From Elmis aenea (Eukaryota > Arthropoda > Insecta > Coleoptera > Elmidae): 64,000 nucleotides of DNA. Under the pieces are notes generated by a model. The model was not told where the DNA came from. It did not search any database and saw nothing but the letters and a program-made list of their open reading frames with translations. Positions within the stretch are counted from its first letter, which is position 1. Each line of letters begins with the position of its first letter. A program made the position numbers and the translations under genes. The stretch covers positions 67,108,108-67,172,107 of the forward strand of contig OX393577.1 of NCBI GenBank assembly GCA_947652605.1. Reading direction: 5' to 3'. Of the stretch, positions 32,522 through 43,723 are shown piece by piece.

Positions 32522-33633
32522 TCTCATTATTTTTGTTCGTAACATGCGTCTTTTGACTGTATATACTATGTAACTACTTTTGTGTTTCACAGCAGTTGGC
32601 TGCCCCATTATTAAAATGCTTTAAATACCTTTTGCGGTAATATGTAAAAGGTTACAATATTTTATAGTTAATCTTGTATATATATTTCAGATAGTTAAGA
32701 AATTATATGTATATAAACTCATTATTATCATTGATTTTGTTCAAGTACATTTAAGCCGTATTAATAATTTTAAATAAAATATTTAACGTTATTGAACTTA
32801 GTTTTATTTAACTTACTAAAAATATTAAATATTTTACTCAATTATATCTTTTCCTATGATTTTTAAGTAAGTTTCATCAATTTGGATTTAAAAAAATTAA
32901 CAGTTTCTTTCCAACAATTAGTCAAAAATCACAGAGTGTACGTTTTTGAACATCCAACATTTGCAATGTTGCGATTCATTCCATGGTTTCAGGTAAATTA
33001 GATCGAAGGCAGTTGTATCAGAAGACAAAAAACAATACAGATAGGAAGGGTCTATCTATGGGGTCTATAATGTTCTGTGGGTCTATATCCTGCTGAGAAC
33101 CACTTTTTTGATAAAATTTGTATCTTATATATAATAAAACTTGCAAAATTCAAAAATCACAGTAGTGCAACATTCACTAACGATTTTCATTAAAAATTCA
33201 AAATTACGCACGTATCTTGTAAAAACAAAACTTGGGAGGTGTTCACTTCCAATATTATAGTACAAATACTATTTTTTAAATTAATTTAAATCACAACCAC
33301 GGTCTACTCACAAACGTACAAACAAAAGTAAGGTTATAATGTCATGCAAACGTCAAAGTCTCATTAAAACTCCTGATTCAATTGTGTATATAAAATGCAA
33401 TAAGACAAAATTAATGGCAATAAAATTGTAGTTTAATAATTAATTTAAATCAAGTATATGTTGAAATTATTCAGTATTGCTACATTTCCATATTGTCGAG
33501 TGGACAGGTGGACACATTTCATAACCCAAAAACTGTAAGTTTTGAATTGATTTTAAGCTAGATATCGTTTTGTAGTTGTAAATAATGTACTATGTTTTTG
33601 TGTTTTTACTATTTTAGCTGTAGCAGTATAAAT
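32522..33633. other. SOCS 3' UTR and region upstream of FLAD1
   Basis: AATAAA-type words near 32774-32780 probably end the SOCS transcript. A likely 5' UTR intron of FLAD1 runs from CTGTAAGTTT near 33533 to TATTTTAG at about 33617, just before the FLAD1 start codon. No other gene was seen. Confidence 0.45.
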
Positions 33634-36434
33634 ATGAACAAAAATGCAGCCGTACTTATCGTCGACGACGAGGTTCTTAAAGGAAATTCGCAAGACTTAA
33701 ACTACACCTTTATAGTCGATAAATTAAACGCCTTGGGATATAATTTAGCCAAAATATGCATAATTCAAGCCTTAGAAACTGTGATAGCGTTTAATCTCAA
33801 ACTATGTTTGCAACAGTATGATATTGTAATCGCAATAGGAACTTTGGAAAAATCTATAAATGTCATGTACGCTGCTACATGCAGGGTTTTTAATCAAAAT
33901 ATTATATTAAGTCGAGACTTTCGTGCTATTATCAATTCTAAAAAAAATTGTTGCAAGAAAAATCATTTTAATAACGACTTTTTTAATGTATTACATGCGT
34001 GCAACGCGATTAGCAACCAACAAGTGAATCCCGTTCTTTATACACAAAGGCTGTACTTATTAACTGGTAACTTGGAAGCAGTTAAATTATCATTTTTACA
34101 TATTGTGTATCCGTACCTTAAAAATAAATACAGTGAGAAATATTTAAAGAGAAATTTAATAATTAGTTGTAAGGACGTTAATCTCATTAAGAATATTGCG
34201 ATTCAGAACAACGTGGAATTGAAATATGAATTAGCATGTGATGTGTTAAAAGTAAATATAGTTGCTAGGACGTTGGATGATTTATTTATTCAAGAAGAAA
34301 TTGTTAGAAGACAATTTAGAGATTATTGTTTAAGTGTTGTCGAAAATATGGATATTGTGGAGATCGTATACAAGCAGCATCGACCACATATACATTGTGC
34401 TACTGAAGTAAGTAAGAGATAAAGGTAATTAAAGCGAACTTGCCCAGTCCATAACTTCTTTATTTCTAAAGTTAAAGCTTTGAAATGTATTACAAAATGT
34501 TAAGAGGGTGTTAAACCATTTTCTTTCTTTAAAATTCCATTACCTTTCTTAAGGAAACTTGTGACTTTCTAAACATTTTGTAATAAACTTTAAAGCTTCT
34601 TCTTAACTGAGCCCTCTTGTACTTTTTGAGGTCGAGGTATCTTTTCTAGTTCTTGATTATGTTTCTCCCTATCTGTCTATTATTGGCTAACCGTGGCACA
34701 TCTCTGCAGCTGACTTTTTTTGCTTCTAGTGTATGTCTTACTTCATTTTCCCATTTTGTTCTTTGTTTTCCTCTACTTGTTTCTCCCTCAAGCTTTGTTT
34801 TTCATCCCATTTTTGCGTACGTTCTTTCTGACATACGTAGTAGATGTCCCAGCCATTTTAAATGGTTGGTGTCCAGTTTTTACTCCTAGGCTTTTCCTAA
34901 TTTTCTCATTGCTTATTTTATCAATAAGTCTGCATTCTTCTATTCATGTCCTTCTGCTTTTCCAATTTTCGTTTTAAATTTCTCTATCCAACTTTGCTTC
35001 AGTTATTCCTTGTTCATTTGTTTCGCATATCTCCACTATTAGCTCTTTTTCCTCATGATTTGTTGTTGTTATTTTCCAGTAACTCCTTAAAATAATTTTC
35101 CTATCTTTCTATGGTCTCTTTCTCTGTTGTCAGTTTTTTCCTTCTTTTGGATTTGTTTTAACATATGTTTTTTATCTTCTGTTAAATTTTTTGGACTTTG
35201 TAGAAAAGTTTTTGATTGCTCGTGTAGTGTTCTTCAAAGCCTTATCTCATGAAATAAAAAAGTTAAAGGGCTTGGAAGTTTTGACTGAGGCACTTTCTTA
35301 ATTTAATATCTCGGCAAACTTATTTGTATCCTTGTACTCTTCCTTAAGTATTTTTTTTGTAATTTTAGTATCTTGAAACGTGTTTTTCAAAATATGGTCC
35401 AGAGAACGTCTTCATGAGTTTTAATGGAGGAAAAGATTGCACTGTGTTGTTACATTTAACTGTGGCCGTTTTGAAAAAGAACTATCCTAATTACAAAGAT
35501 AAATTGTTTTGTATGCACGTACAGAACAAAAATCCATTCCCAGAGCTGGACGTTTTTATTTCACAGTGCAAACAGTATTATGATCTGGATATTATGACCA
35601 TTACGGATAGCATACGAGATTCTTTGGCTTACGTACTTAAAGAGAAACCGAATCTAAAAGCTTGTTTGATGGGAACAAGAAGAACCGACCCATTTTCTTC
35701 AAGCTTAGATTTATTTCAGGTAATTTAAATTTATTTTAATTCACCACAAGCTTTTTACTTTCGCCATACGTCATTTTAGTATGTTAAAGAGTTTATTTTT
35801 CTTGGTAAAATACCGTTTGTCTCGACTCTCTTGAATTTCTGTGAAAAAAGTTATGATTTTTTGAAAATGTTTAAAATATTGTTTTAAGAACGCTGTGGTT
35901 GTTCATATTCATAAACATTCGCATGTAACGTCATTTTGACAGACGTCATTTACGTCATATTGACAGACGTCATTTACGTCATATTGACATACGTCATTTA
36001 CGTCATATTGACAGACGTCATTAACATAAATGAGGTTAGGTAGAGCGCCTGGAGCGGCACTTTAAACTTTTTATACCCACTAATACACAAACACACATAC
36101 GGACATAAGTACAATATTTATGGCGAAAGTCATTTGGTGGCCACACCAGTTTATTTAATTTGTTTTGTAGATGACTGATTCTGGTTGGCCGCAAGTAATG
36201 CGTGTTAGCCCTTTGCTGGAGTGGTCCTATTTCGATATTTGGGACTACTTATTAGAATTAGGAGCACCATATTGCAAGCTCTATGATATGGGGTACACAT
36301 CTCTGGGGACCATGAGCAATACGCTGAAAAATCCATCTCTTCTTGTTTATGATGCTATAAAAGACGCTGAAGTTTATTTGCCTGCTTTTAAACTTCTTGA
36401 TTCGGCTAAGGAAAGACATGGTCGGACAACTTGA
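33634..36434 (+). CDS. FLAD1: FAD synthase (MoCF-like + PAPS-reductase-like domains)
   Basis: FLAD1 adenylates FMN to make FAD. Exons are 33634-34407, 35369-35719 and 36171-36434, giving 462 aa. The N-terminal molybdopterin-binding-like domain begins AAVLIVDDEVLKGNSQDLNY (usual pattern GDEILKGxxxDxN). The C-terminal FAD synthase domain has the ATP-binding loop FMSFNGGKDCTVLL, then CLMGTRRTDPF and RVSPLLEWSYFDIWDYL. It ends with YDMGYTSLGTMSNTLKNP, the flavin-site block. I place the start at 33634 (MNKNAAV). The in-frame ATG at 33592 runs through a likely splice acceptor (TATTTTAG) and is probably intronic. Intron 1 hosts an antisense LINE relic; intron 2 carries a 24-bp tandem repeat. Confidence 0.94.
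34590..35200 (-). pseudogene. Antisense LINE RT tail in FLAD1 intron 1
   Basis: On the minus strand near 34835-34865 the translation KWLGHLLRM is the C-terminal block of insect LINE ORF2. The surrounding pyrimidine-rich plus strand is the complement of a Lys/Glu-rich RT tail. Reading frame is lost within short distances. Same broad type as the relics at 6485-7005 and 9240-9720. Confidence 0.6.
35930..36024. repeat. 24-bp tandem repeat with ACGTCA words, FLAD1 intron 2
   Basis: About three and a half units of GACGTCATTTACGTCATATT + GACA are repeated with almost no divergence (one unit has ATACGTCA instead of AGACGTCA). Each unit contains two ACGTCA half-sites of the CRE/ATF type. Confidence 0.88.
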
Positions 36435-39409
36435 CGAAATCAGAAAATAGATAATAGTTAAATATGACCTGCTATTATAGTGGTGTAATTTTTTACTTGT
36501 GTAAATGTTGGTTTACATAATTTTAACAGTTTGTGGTGTAAGATAAATGTTTTCAATATATTATATTATACCATTAATATGTTTATACATTGTTTTAAAA
36601 ATAAATTTGTTGAGAATATATATTTTTTTTTGTGTTAGACGAATTTCTTAGCATAAAAGTTCTTTAAATGTTGGGGGGGGAAAAAATTCACATTAGTCGA
36701 TTGAGTTAGTGCAATATACTTCATAAAATCATATTTGAGACATAAATATAGCATCGTTTAAGTTTTATTGGATTTCTACTAACACATGTTTTGACAGATC
36801 TGATCCAAAACAAAATCCTTAATAACTTAATGGTTACCAGATATATTTTGATTTTTATTTCATTGTTCAATTAAGTTATCTTTTTATACTTTATAAAATC
36901 ATATTTAAGACATAAATATAGCATGGTTTTAATTGTTATTGGATTTCTACTGATACATGTGTTATTCTATGTTCTGTGGTGTTATTTTAATGTTGAAAAT
37001 AGCGCGTATTTGGTAATGCCAAACTTCTGTCAATTTGGGTTTTGCATTTTGCATTTATTAAACGCTTATTCGACTTGAATGGACATGTATTGTTTAATTT
37101 CACCCTAAATGTTGTTATTAAGGTTAAAATTAAACTTTTAATAAATGTATGACGTCATTTGTTGTGATGGTATCGTTTTTTTTTTTAACATCTTTAATAC
37201 CGCTGACTTGAAAACACCTAATGTAGCTAAATTTGTCCTATCTGTAAGTTGGTTTGATATTAACCATCCCCAGAGACTTTTATAATATTGTCATCTTTTA
37301 CAAGTAATTTTTGATTCGTGAAGAGCTGTTTTAGGCCTTTTTAGACAAAGTTTAGCTGGAAATGCATTATTTAGGGTGTCTTTAAATTTTTTTAGATAAT
37401 ATGGAGACAATTTCAAAAATGTCCTTAAAGACTTTAGCCAAAATATTGTAAATTTAAGGAAATGTCATAAAATTCCATTCACACGTTTTATTAAAAACTT
37501 TTTGATCGCTATTTCAATCAACCGAGGGTAAATAATTGTTATTTAAAAAGTATTCGAAGATATGAGAAAAGTTATAAGCAGTTTTTAATTTTTAAAATTA
37601 CCGCGTGTTTCTTATTGTTGAAGTTTTCTCAATTTATGTTTTGAATTTTGCATTTATTGACAGAATATTTAAGATAACGAGGCCAACATTTCTTATTTTA
37701 CTCTTAATGACGTTATTAAGGCTAAAATTTAACTTTTTAAAATCATTTAAGATCAGCTGTTATGATTGAATGAATGTAAACATGCTTCAAATACGGACAT
37801 CAAATGAACGCTACATTGGTAATGAGTTAGAAGGTGATAGAATTTTTATCGGGCGTTGTGTTACTATATCTAGTTCAGAGTTGCAAGGCGCTGTTTGTTT
37901 CTTTTTAACACGTTGGTTGTAACAGTCGCATATGTCGTAGCGTTCTTGCTACCTCCTTTATGTGCTCCTGGTACAAAATATAAGTAGAAAATGTCACCGA
38001 TAGAGGTCGCAGCCTACACGATTTTTAGATTTATATGGTAATGTCTAATGTATAGCGTTAGTGAAGCATTTCATGGTACAAATAGGTTTAATCAAAAATT
38101 ACGTATCTTTTTTCTTGAAGGATCTTTTTTAGAATTGCTTGAATAATTTCAAACAATCGTAGTTGAGTCTTGAAATTGCTTTATTATTTTTACAAAACTA
38201 CATTCGTAAAAACAAAATTTAATCTAAATTTCTCTTATCTGTAAGTTGGTTTGATACAAACCATCCCCAAAACAGAGTCTTTTATAATATTGCCATCTTT
38301 TACAAATAATTTTTGATTCTTGAAGAGCTGTTTTAGGCCATTTTGAACAAACCTTAGCTGGAAATGCATTATTTAGCGTGCCTTTAAAATTTTTAGCCAA
38401 AATATTGTAAATTTAAGAAAATGTCATAAAATTCCATTCACACGTTTTATTAAAAACCTTTTAATCATCATTTCAATCAACCGAGAGTAAATAATTGATA
38501 TTTAAAAAGTATTCGAAGATATGAGAAAAGTTATAAGCAGTTTTTAATTTTTGAAATTACCGCGTGTTTCTTATTGTTGACGCTTTTCTCAATTTATGTT
38601 TTGAATTTTGCATTTATTGAATGAATATTTAAGATAACGAGGCTGATATTTCTTACTTTACTCTTAATGACGTTATTAAGGCTAAAATTTAACTTTTTAA
38701 AATCATTTAAGATCAGCTGTTATGGTTGAATGAATGTAAACATGCTTCAAATACGGACATCAAATGAACGCTACATTGGTAATGAGTTAGAAGGTGATAG
38801 ATTTTTTATCGGACGTTGTAGTACTATATATCTAGTTCGGAAATGCAAGGCGCTGTTTGTTTCTTTTTAACACGTTGGTTGTAACAGTCGCATTTGTCGT
38901 AGCGTTCTTGCCACCTCCTTTATGTGCTCATGGTACAAAATATAAGTAGAAAATGTGACCGATAGAGGTCGCAGCCTACACGATTTTTAGATTTATATGG
39001 TAATGTCTAATGTATAGCGTTACTTATCTTTTTTCACGCAGAATCTGTTTTAGAATTGCTAGAATAATTTTAAGCATTTGTAGTTGAGTCTTGAAATTGC
39101 TCTATTATTTTTACAAAACTACATTCGTAAAAACATAATTAATTTTTAATTAAAATTATTTATATCATTAGAGGAAACATGTTTCAGTAATATACTACTG
39201 ACATAATTTTATTTATTGGAGACAGTAATAGAGCAATTTCAATTACAATTTGGACATCAAATTACACTTTCATGGTTTTGTTTGGCAAATTTATTCGTGT
39301 TACTAAAATTACGTTTTCAAATAAAATTACTTAAGTTAAACTGTAGGATTTCATTATGTTTATATTATATTTATTTATAGTAAGATGACTTATTTAAAGT
39401 TCTATTTGA
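36435..39409. other. Intergenic region between FLAD1 and transporter gene 1
   Basis: It holds the FLAD1 3' end (AATAAA near 36599), a G8 run near 36673, a roughly 70-bp direct repeat (36722 and 36891, TAAAATCATATTTRAGACAT), and a tandem duplication of about 1 kb described separately. No coding sequence was found. Transporter gene 1 ends at 39410 on the opposite strand, with a complement AATAAA at about 39371. Confidence 0.55.
37233..39140. repeat. Two-copy tandem duplication, period about 1 kb
   Basis: TATCTGTAAGTTGGTTTGAT appears at 37239 and again at 38236, a period of 997 nt. The following landmarks recur in the same order: GAAGAGCTGTTTTAGGC, GCTGGAAATGCATTATTTAG, CGTTATTAAGGCTAAAATTT, AACGCTACATTGGTAATGAG and GTAATGTCTAATGTATAGCG. 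The second unit is about 35 nt shorter. Divergence is low to moderate. Noncoding. Confidence 0.88.
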
Positions 39410-41788
39410 TTACTCTTTTAATAAAGTTTGTATTTCTTCTAAGGTTTTATTTTTGGTTTCTGGTATAAAACATATGAAAAAAATTAATCCCAAAACAGCA
39501 CAGCCAGTAAATGTAAAAAATGGCACGTGTATACCAAAATTATCCATCGTGAGTTGAAAGAACTTTGACACGACCGTTCCAAGTACATCAAATGAAATGT
39601 CTTCTAGGGTTAAAGCAAAACTTTTAACGTCGGTAGGAAATAATTCTCCTAGCATCATGGTCGGTATCGAATGCAAACCAACATTAAACATAATTACAAA
39701 CACGATCAGAGCTATAAGCGATATATAGGTCACCTCTGATGTATCTATATCAGTGTGGTCTTGAAAATAAAAATATAAACCTTCCGTAAATAAAGCTAAA
39801 GCTGATCCTGAAGCCGAAATAATCAACAACGGCTTCCTTCCGGCCCTGTCTACTAGGAGCGAAGTAAAACTGCAGATAACGAGTTGGATGGAAAAATATA
39901 TAATAGTAGCTATGTTGGCCGATATTCCTCCGGCCTTGGCAAAAATTATTTTTGCGTAAAACGTTATCGCAACAGCACCGCAAAAATGTTGAGTTCCTCG
40001 CAGCACTATCATGATATAAACTGCTCTTCTGTTGCTTTTCACAGTAAACAAATCGCAGAGGTTACCCTTTTTTCCTTGTTGTTCTTCGACGGCTTGTTTA
40101 ATGCGGTTTAAATCCGAATCTACCTCACGAGTACCTTTGAATAGTGTTAAAGATTTTTTCGCTGCTTCCACGTCTTTTTTCATTAATAAATAATAGGGGC
40201 TATCGGGCATCCAAACAAACAATACGAGAACCATGAAGGGTATAACGGATGAAATTAAAGCCGTCGTGCGGATGTCGAGATACATTCCTAAGACATTAAC
40301 CAACCATCCTCCAAAAATAGCGGCGACTTGACAACTTGATCCTAATAAACCCCTTATCTCTGGATCTGCTATTTCTCCAAAATACATCGGCACCGCACAA
40401 AAACTTAATCCTATAGCGGCTCCCGAAAAAATTCTGCCGATGCTCAAAATGATGAACGAATCAGCAAAGGCTACCATCATCCATCCGATAAAGAAAGGGA
40501 ACGCTGTCAATAAAATGACTTTTTTGCGACCAATTCGATCCAAAATAATCCCGGCAAGAATCGATCCTATTGGGGCACCCAATAGAGGCATGGATGCTAG
40601 CCATGATCCTTGGTTTTCACTTATAGGAACTGGAGAGTCTTTAGCTAACAGCTGAGGAAGCGATGGAGATGGCCATCCAAAACTCATACCACATGATATT
40701 ATTCCAAGATTAGCTAAAATAAATGTTTTTTTACCAGTTGTATTTTAATTACGAAGATGGAAAGAAGAAGTTTTAGGGAAATGTGAATAAATCTAGATTT
40801 GCTATTCCATGAGGTATTTTGTAGTACCAGGCACGGATCGATCTATATCGGAAAAGCCTCCACCCTGGAGCTTTAAAGTGCCCACATAAAGAACAAAAAT
40901 ATCATAAATGCTAGGACAATACCAAAAATGTAACAAAACGCAATGGGAAAGAAATATTATCATCTAGAAACGATAAAGTTTAGGCGAACATATAGAGCTA
41001 GGAAGTCAATAATCAAAGAGTGCCAAATTAAAGACTTAACATAGAGATCTAACTTATTTTAAAAGCTACAGAACCACGAAGTAAGTTTAATTGGAAAATA
41101 TTTGCATAATTAAGGGCTAGATTCAAAGTTAAAATTGCCATAACTCTTTTGTTGAAAAGTTATCGAGTTGCATTGCATTTATGATAAATTTATCGGGGGT
41201 AATACCACAAGAGGTTAAAATTTGCCGGCCAAATTTTGATTTTACACGAGTTGTTGCTTAGTAACAATTAACGAGAATAAAGACGAATCAGCCAGCGAGT
41301 TTTTTTGTCAAATGTCAATTTATTTGAGTTTAAATTGAAAAGCAATAACGAGTGTTGCATATAAAAATTTGGCCTGCTAAATTTTAACCTCGAATGGTAT
41401 TTGTAGAGAAAATTTCATGACTGAAGTGTGACGTTTAAACCGTTTGTAGAAAACTTAACCTCTGATATTTTCCAAAATTTCATTGCGTTGCTATGGTGAA
41501 GGTAAACAAAAATTTATCGGATTGCAAATCACTGGTAAATAGCAAGGTTCCTATTTATCCGCTAGCAAACGTGATAAATCGTATGCATTTGCATTGACAT
41601 TAATGACAGTAGTGGAACTATCAGAAATAATTAAAAATAGTAAAATCTATGATAAACTCTTCACAAGCTTAAAACAGTCAGTTGTGTCTTTATTAAAAAT
41701 AAATCTTTCATAAATTACCTGTAAGCATCACTAGATATTGATAAAGACGATTTTTGGAAGTTTTTGTTGATTCAGGTGAATTGTTCAT
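39410..41788 (-). CDS. Tret1-like: Tret1-like sugar transporter 1 (subfamily A)
   Basis: This is a major-facilitator sugar porter predicted at the plasma membrane, 12 helices; the nearest named insect family is the facilitated trehalose transporter Tret1, but the substrate is unproven. Exon 1 is 41719-41788 (MNNSPESTKTSKNRLYQYL..); exon 2 is 39410-40713; they join as LTA|NLGIISCG within helix 1. Length 457 aa. Motifs: DRIGRKK at about 82 (loop 2-3), GEIADPEIRGLLGS in helix 4, MPDSPYYL at about 192 replacing PESPR, VDRAGRKP at about 311 (loop 8-9), and PETKNKTLEEIQ at about 443. Helix 7 reads TQHFCGAVAITFYA where most family members have QQxSGINxxxYY. About nine in ten residues match gene 2. 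Confidence 0.93.
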
Positions 41789-41948
41789 TTTTATTTGTGT
41801 AATTAGACTCGCACAAGAAACTTGAGTTTTAATAATAGCAAATCTTTAAACGGATTATCTCATAGCTATTTGCAATGGGATTAATTGTCTTAATAAACGA
41901 GTGAAAGTACATACTGTTATTGAAAATGATTTGTTTTTTTATTAAATA

Positions 41949-43103
41949 CTAGCGATTCCGGAGCCCCTTCGGGGCTCCTTCACCGCTAGATCCCGGCTTG
42001 CGCGTAGAATTCTCTTTGCGCGTAAAATTCTGTTTGCGTAAAAAATTATCTATCTAACTAACAATAAGCCGGAGATGATCAATCGATTGGCTGAAATTTT
42101 TATTTACAATACTCGCAATTATTGCTTTTCAAAATTGAGAAAATTGCTTCATACTACTCGTGCTGAGCCAGGCGGGTCACTTTTTTTGGAGGCGATTAAT
42201 CGATCGGTTCAAATTTTATTTACAACACTCGTTATTGCTTTTTAAATTAGAATAAATATATTCGTACTACTCGCCCTCCCCGCTCGCACCTAATGCTTCT
42301 CAAATTTTATTAAATCGGTAATCAAACTACTCGCGCTTCGCGCTCGCACCCAATGGGTCCGAGTAGAAATCTTTTTGGGCAAAAAATTACCTTTCCTTTG
42401 GTGCACGTTCCGTGTCTCTATGTTCCCGAGATATATTGATTTTAACTAAGCGTGTCGTTGAACAATCGATTGGCTCAAATTTTTATTCACAACACTCCCT
42501 CCTTCACCGCTAGACACCGCCTTGCGCGTATTTTTCTCTTGCGCAAAAAAAAATCTTTCGTTTGTTCATAATTAACTTCGTTCCTGAGATATATATAGCT
42601 CAAAATTTAATGTAAAACAAATTATTCATCTAGTGAGAGCATTGCGTAGTCGATTCGTTTCCAATCTTGCTTCCCGTTGCTCGTCTATTTCAGATGAACG
42701 GGCTTGAGCATTGCGTAATCGATTCGTTTCCAATCCAATCCAATCCAATCCAATCCAATCCAATCCAATCCAATCCAATCCAATTCCGAATCGGTACGAC
42801 ACATGTGCGAAAAGGTCGAATCGGAGAAGGTTCGAGCGTTTAAACGTTACGTCAAATTGTCAAATTGTCAAATTTTGACGAAATTCTCGCTCCAGACGAC
42901 CCGATTTAAACACGATTTTGGCACGTTTTCCTCAATATCTTTTCCGGACGATTTTTTTGGGAATTCTTATATAGCCTATTTTCTTCCCATGGTCCTATAG
43001 ATTGTCTGTGCCAAATTTGGTCAGGATCGGATGAATGGTATAGGAATGCATAAAGGACATACATACAAACATACAAACATGCATTCATTTTTATATATAT
43101 AGA
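41949..43103 (-). mobile_element. Non-autonomous Helitron, both ends preserved
   Basis: Read on the minus strand the element starts TCTATATATATAAAAATGAA directly after an A. It ends with a hairpin (GGAGCCCC-GAA-GGGGCTCC), 7 nt, then CTAG directly before a T. TC at the 5' end, CTRR at the 3' end, a 3' hairpin and A|T insertion without target duplication are the Helitron hallmarks. At 1155 bp it encodes no Rep-helicase, hence non-autonomous. Inside are short GCGCG-rich repeats, a direct repeat with GAGCATTGCGTARTCGATTC and a pentanucleotide array. A decayed copy of its 3' part is at 58697. Confidence 0.87.
42730..42784. repeat. (CAATC)n pentanucleotide array, about 11 units
   Basis: Eleven near-perfect CAATC units lie inside the Helitron, directly after the second GAGCATTGCGTAATCGATTC word. 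The seed CCAATC already occurs after the first copy of that word near 42661, so the array expanded in place. Confidence 0.95.
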
Positions 43104-43723
43104 TAAGTTGAAACAACTTAATACACGATGTTTTACCATAATTTACAAACTGATACCAAAAAAACTGGGGAAAGGTAAAATATTTTAAATGTATTAGAGT
43201 CAGTTCACGGCACTGGAGTTCTTTCTTGTTCCTCCGTATATGGAGTCTTAAAATAATATAATACGTTTACTTCACAACGAAATATGTAAAACAGAGAATT
43301 CATTTTATAAATATATTTTACATAATATGTTACAAAAATGTAATTTTCTTTGCAATAAATACTATCAGTAGCAATATATCAATACCAGCGTAGTGTTGTA
43401 GCAATTTTTACTTTAAAAAATTGTCCAAATACTTTGTTAACTCTAGAATTTTGTAGGGCAACTCGGTATATTTTTGGAAAGGCCATTAATAACTGAAATT
43501 TGAAAAGTAATACAGCAATAGAGTGATTTCCAATAAAACAATCTGGCACTGAAACTTGTACAATTAATAAAAATTACATTACATTATCAGTTTTGTTGAA
43601 CAAATCTATTATCTTTTAAAGCTACTTATTTATTTATAAATGAATCAAATTACAAGGTTTATCTCTGTGTTTAAATATATTTACTTAAAGTACGATTCTT
43701 GTTTTCTAAAGTATCCTATTTGA

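Noticed and set aside
33592..33633. Upstream ATG for FLAD1
   Set aside because: The 14 extra codons cross a TATTTTAG acceptor and are probably intronic.
35930..36024. CRISPR-like repeat
   Set aside because: Tandem without unique spacers, in an animal intron.
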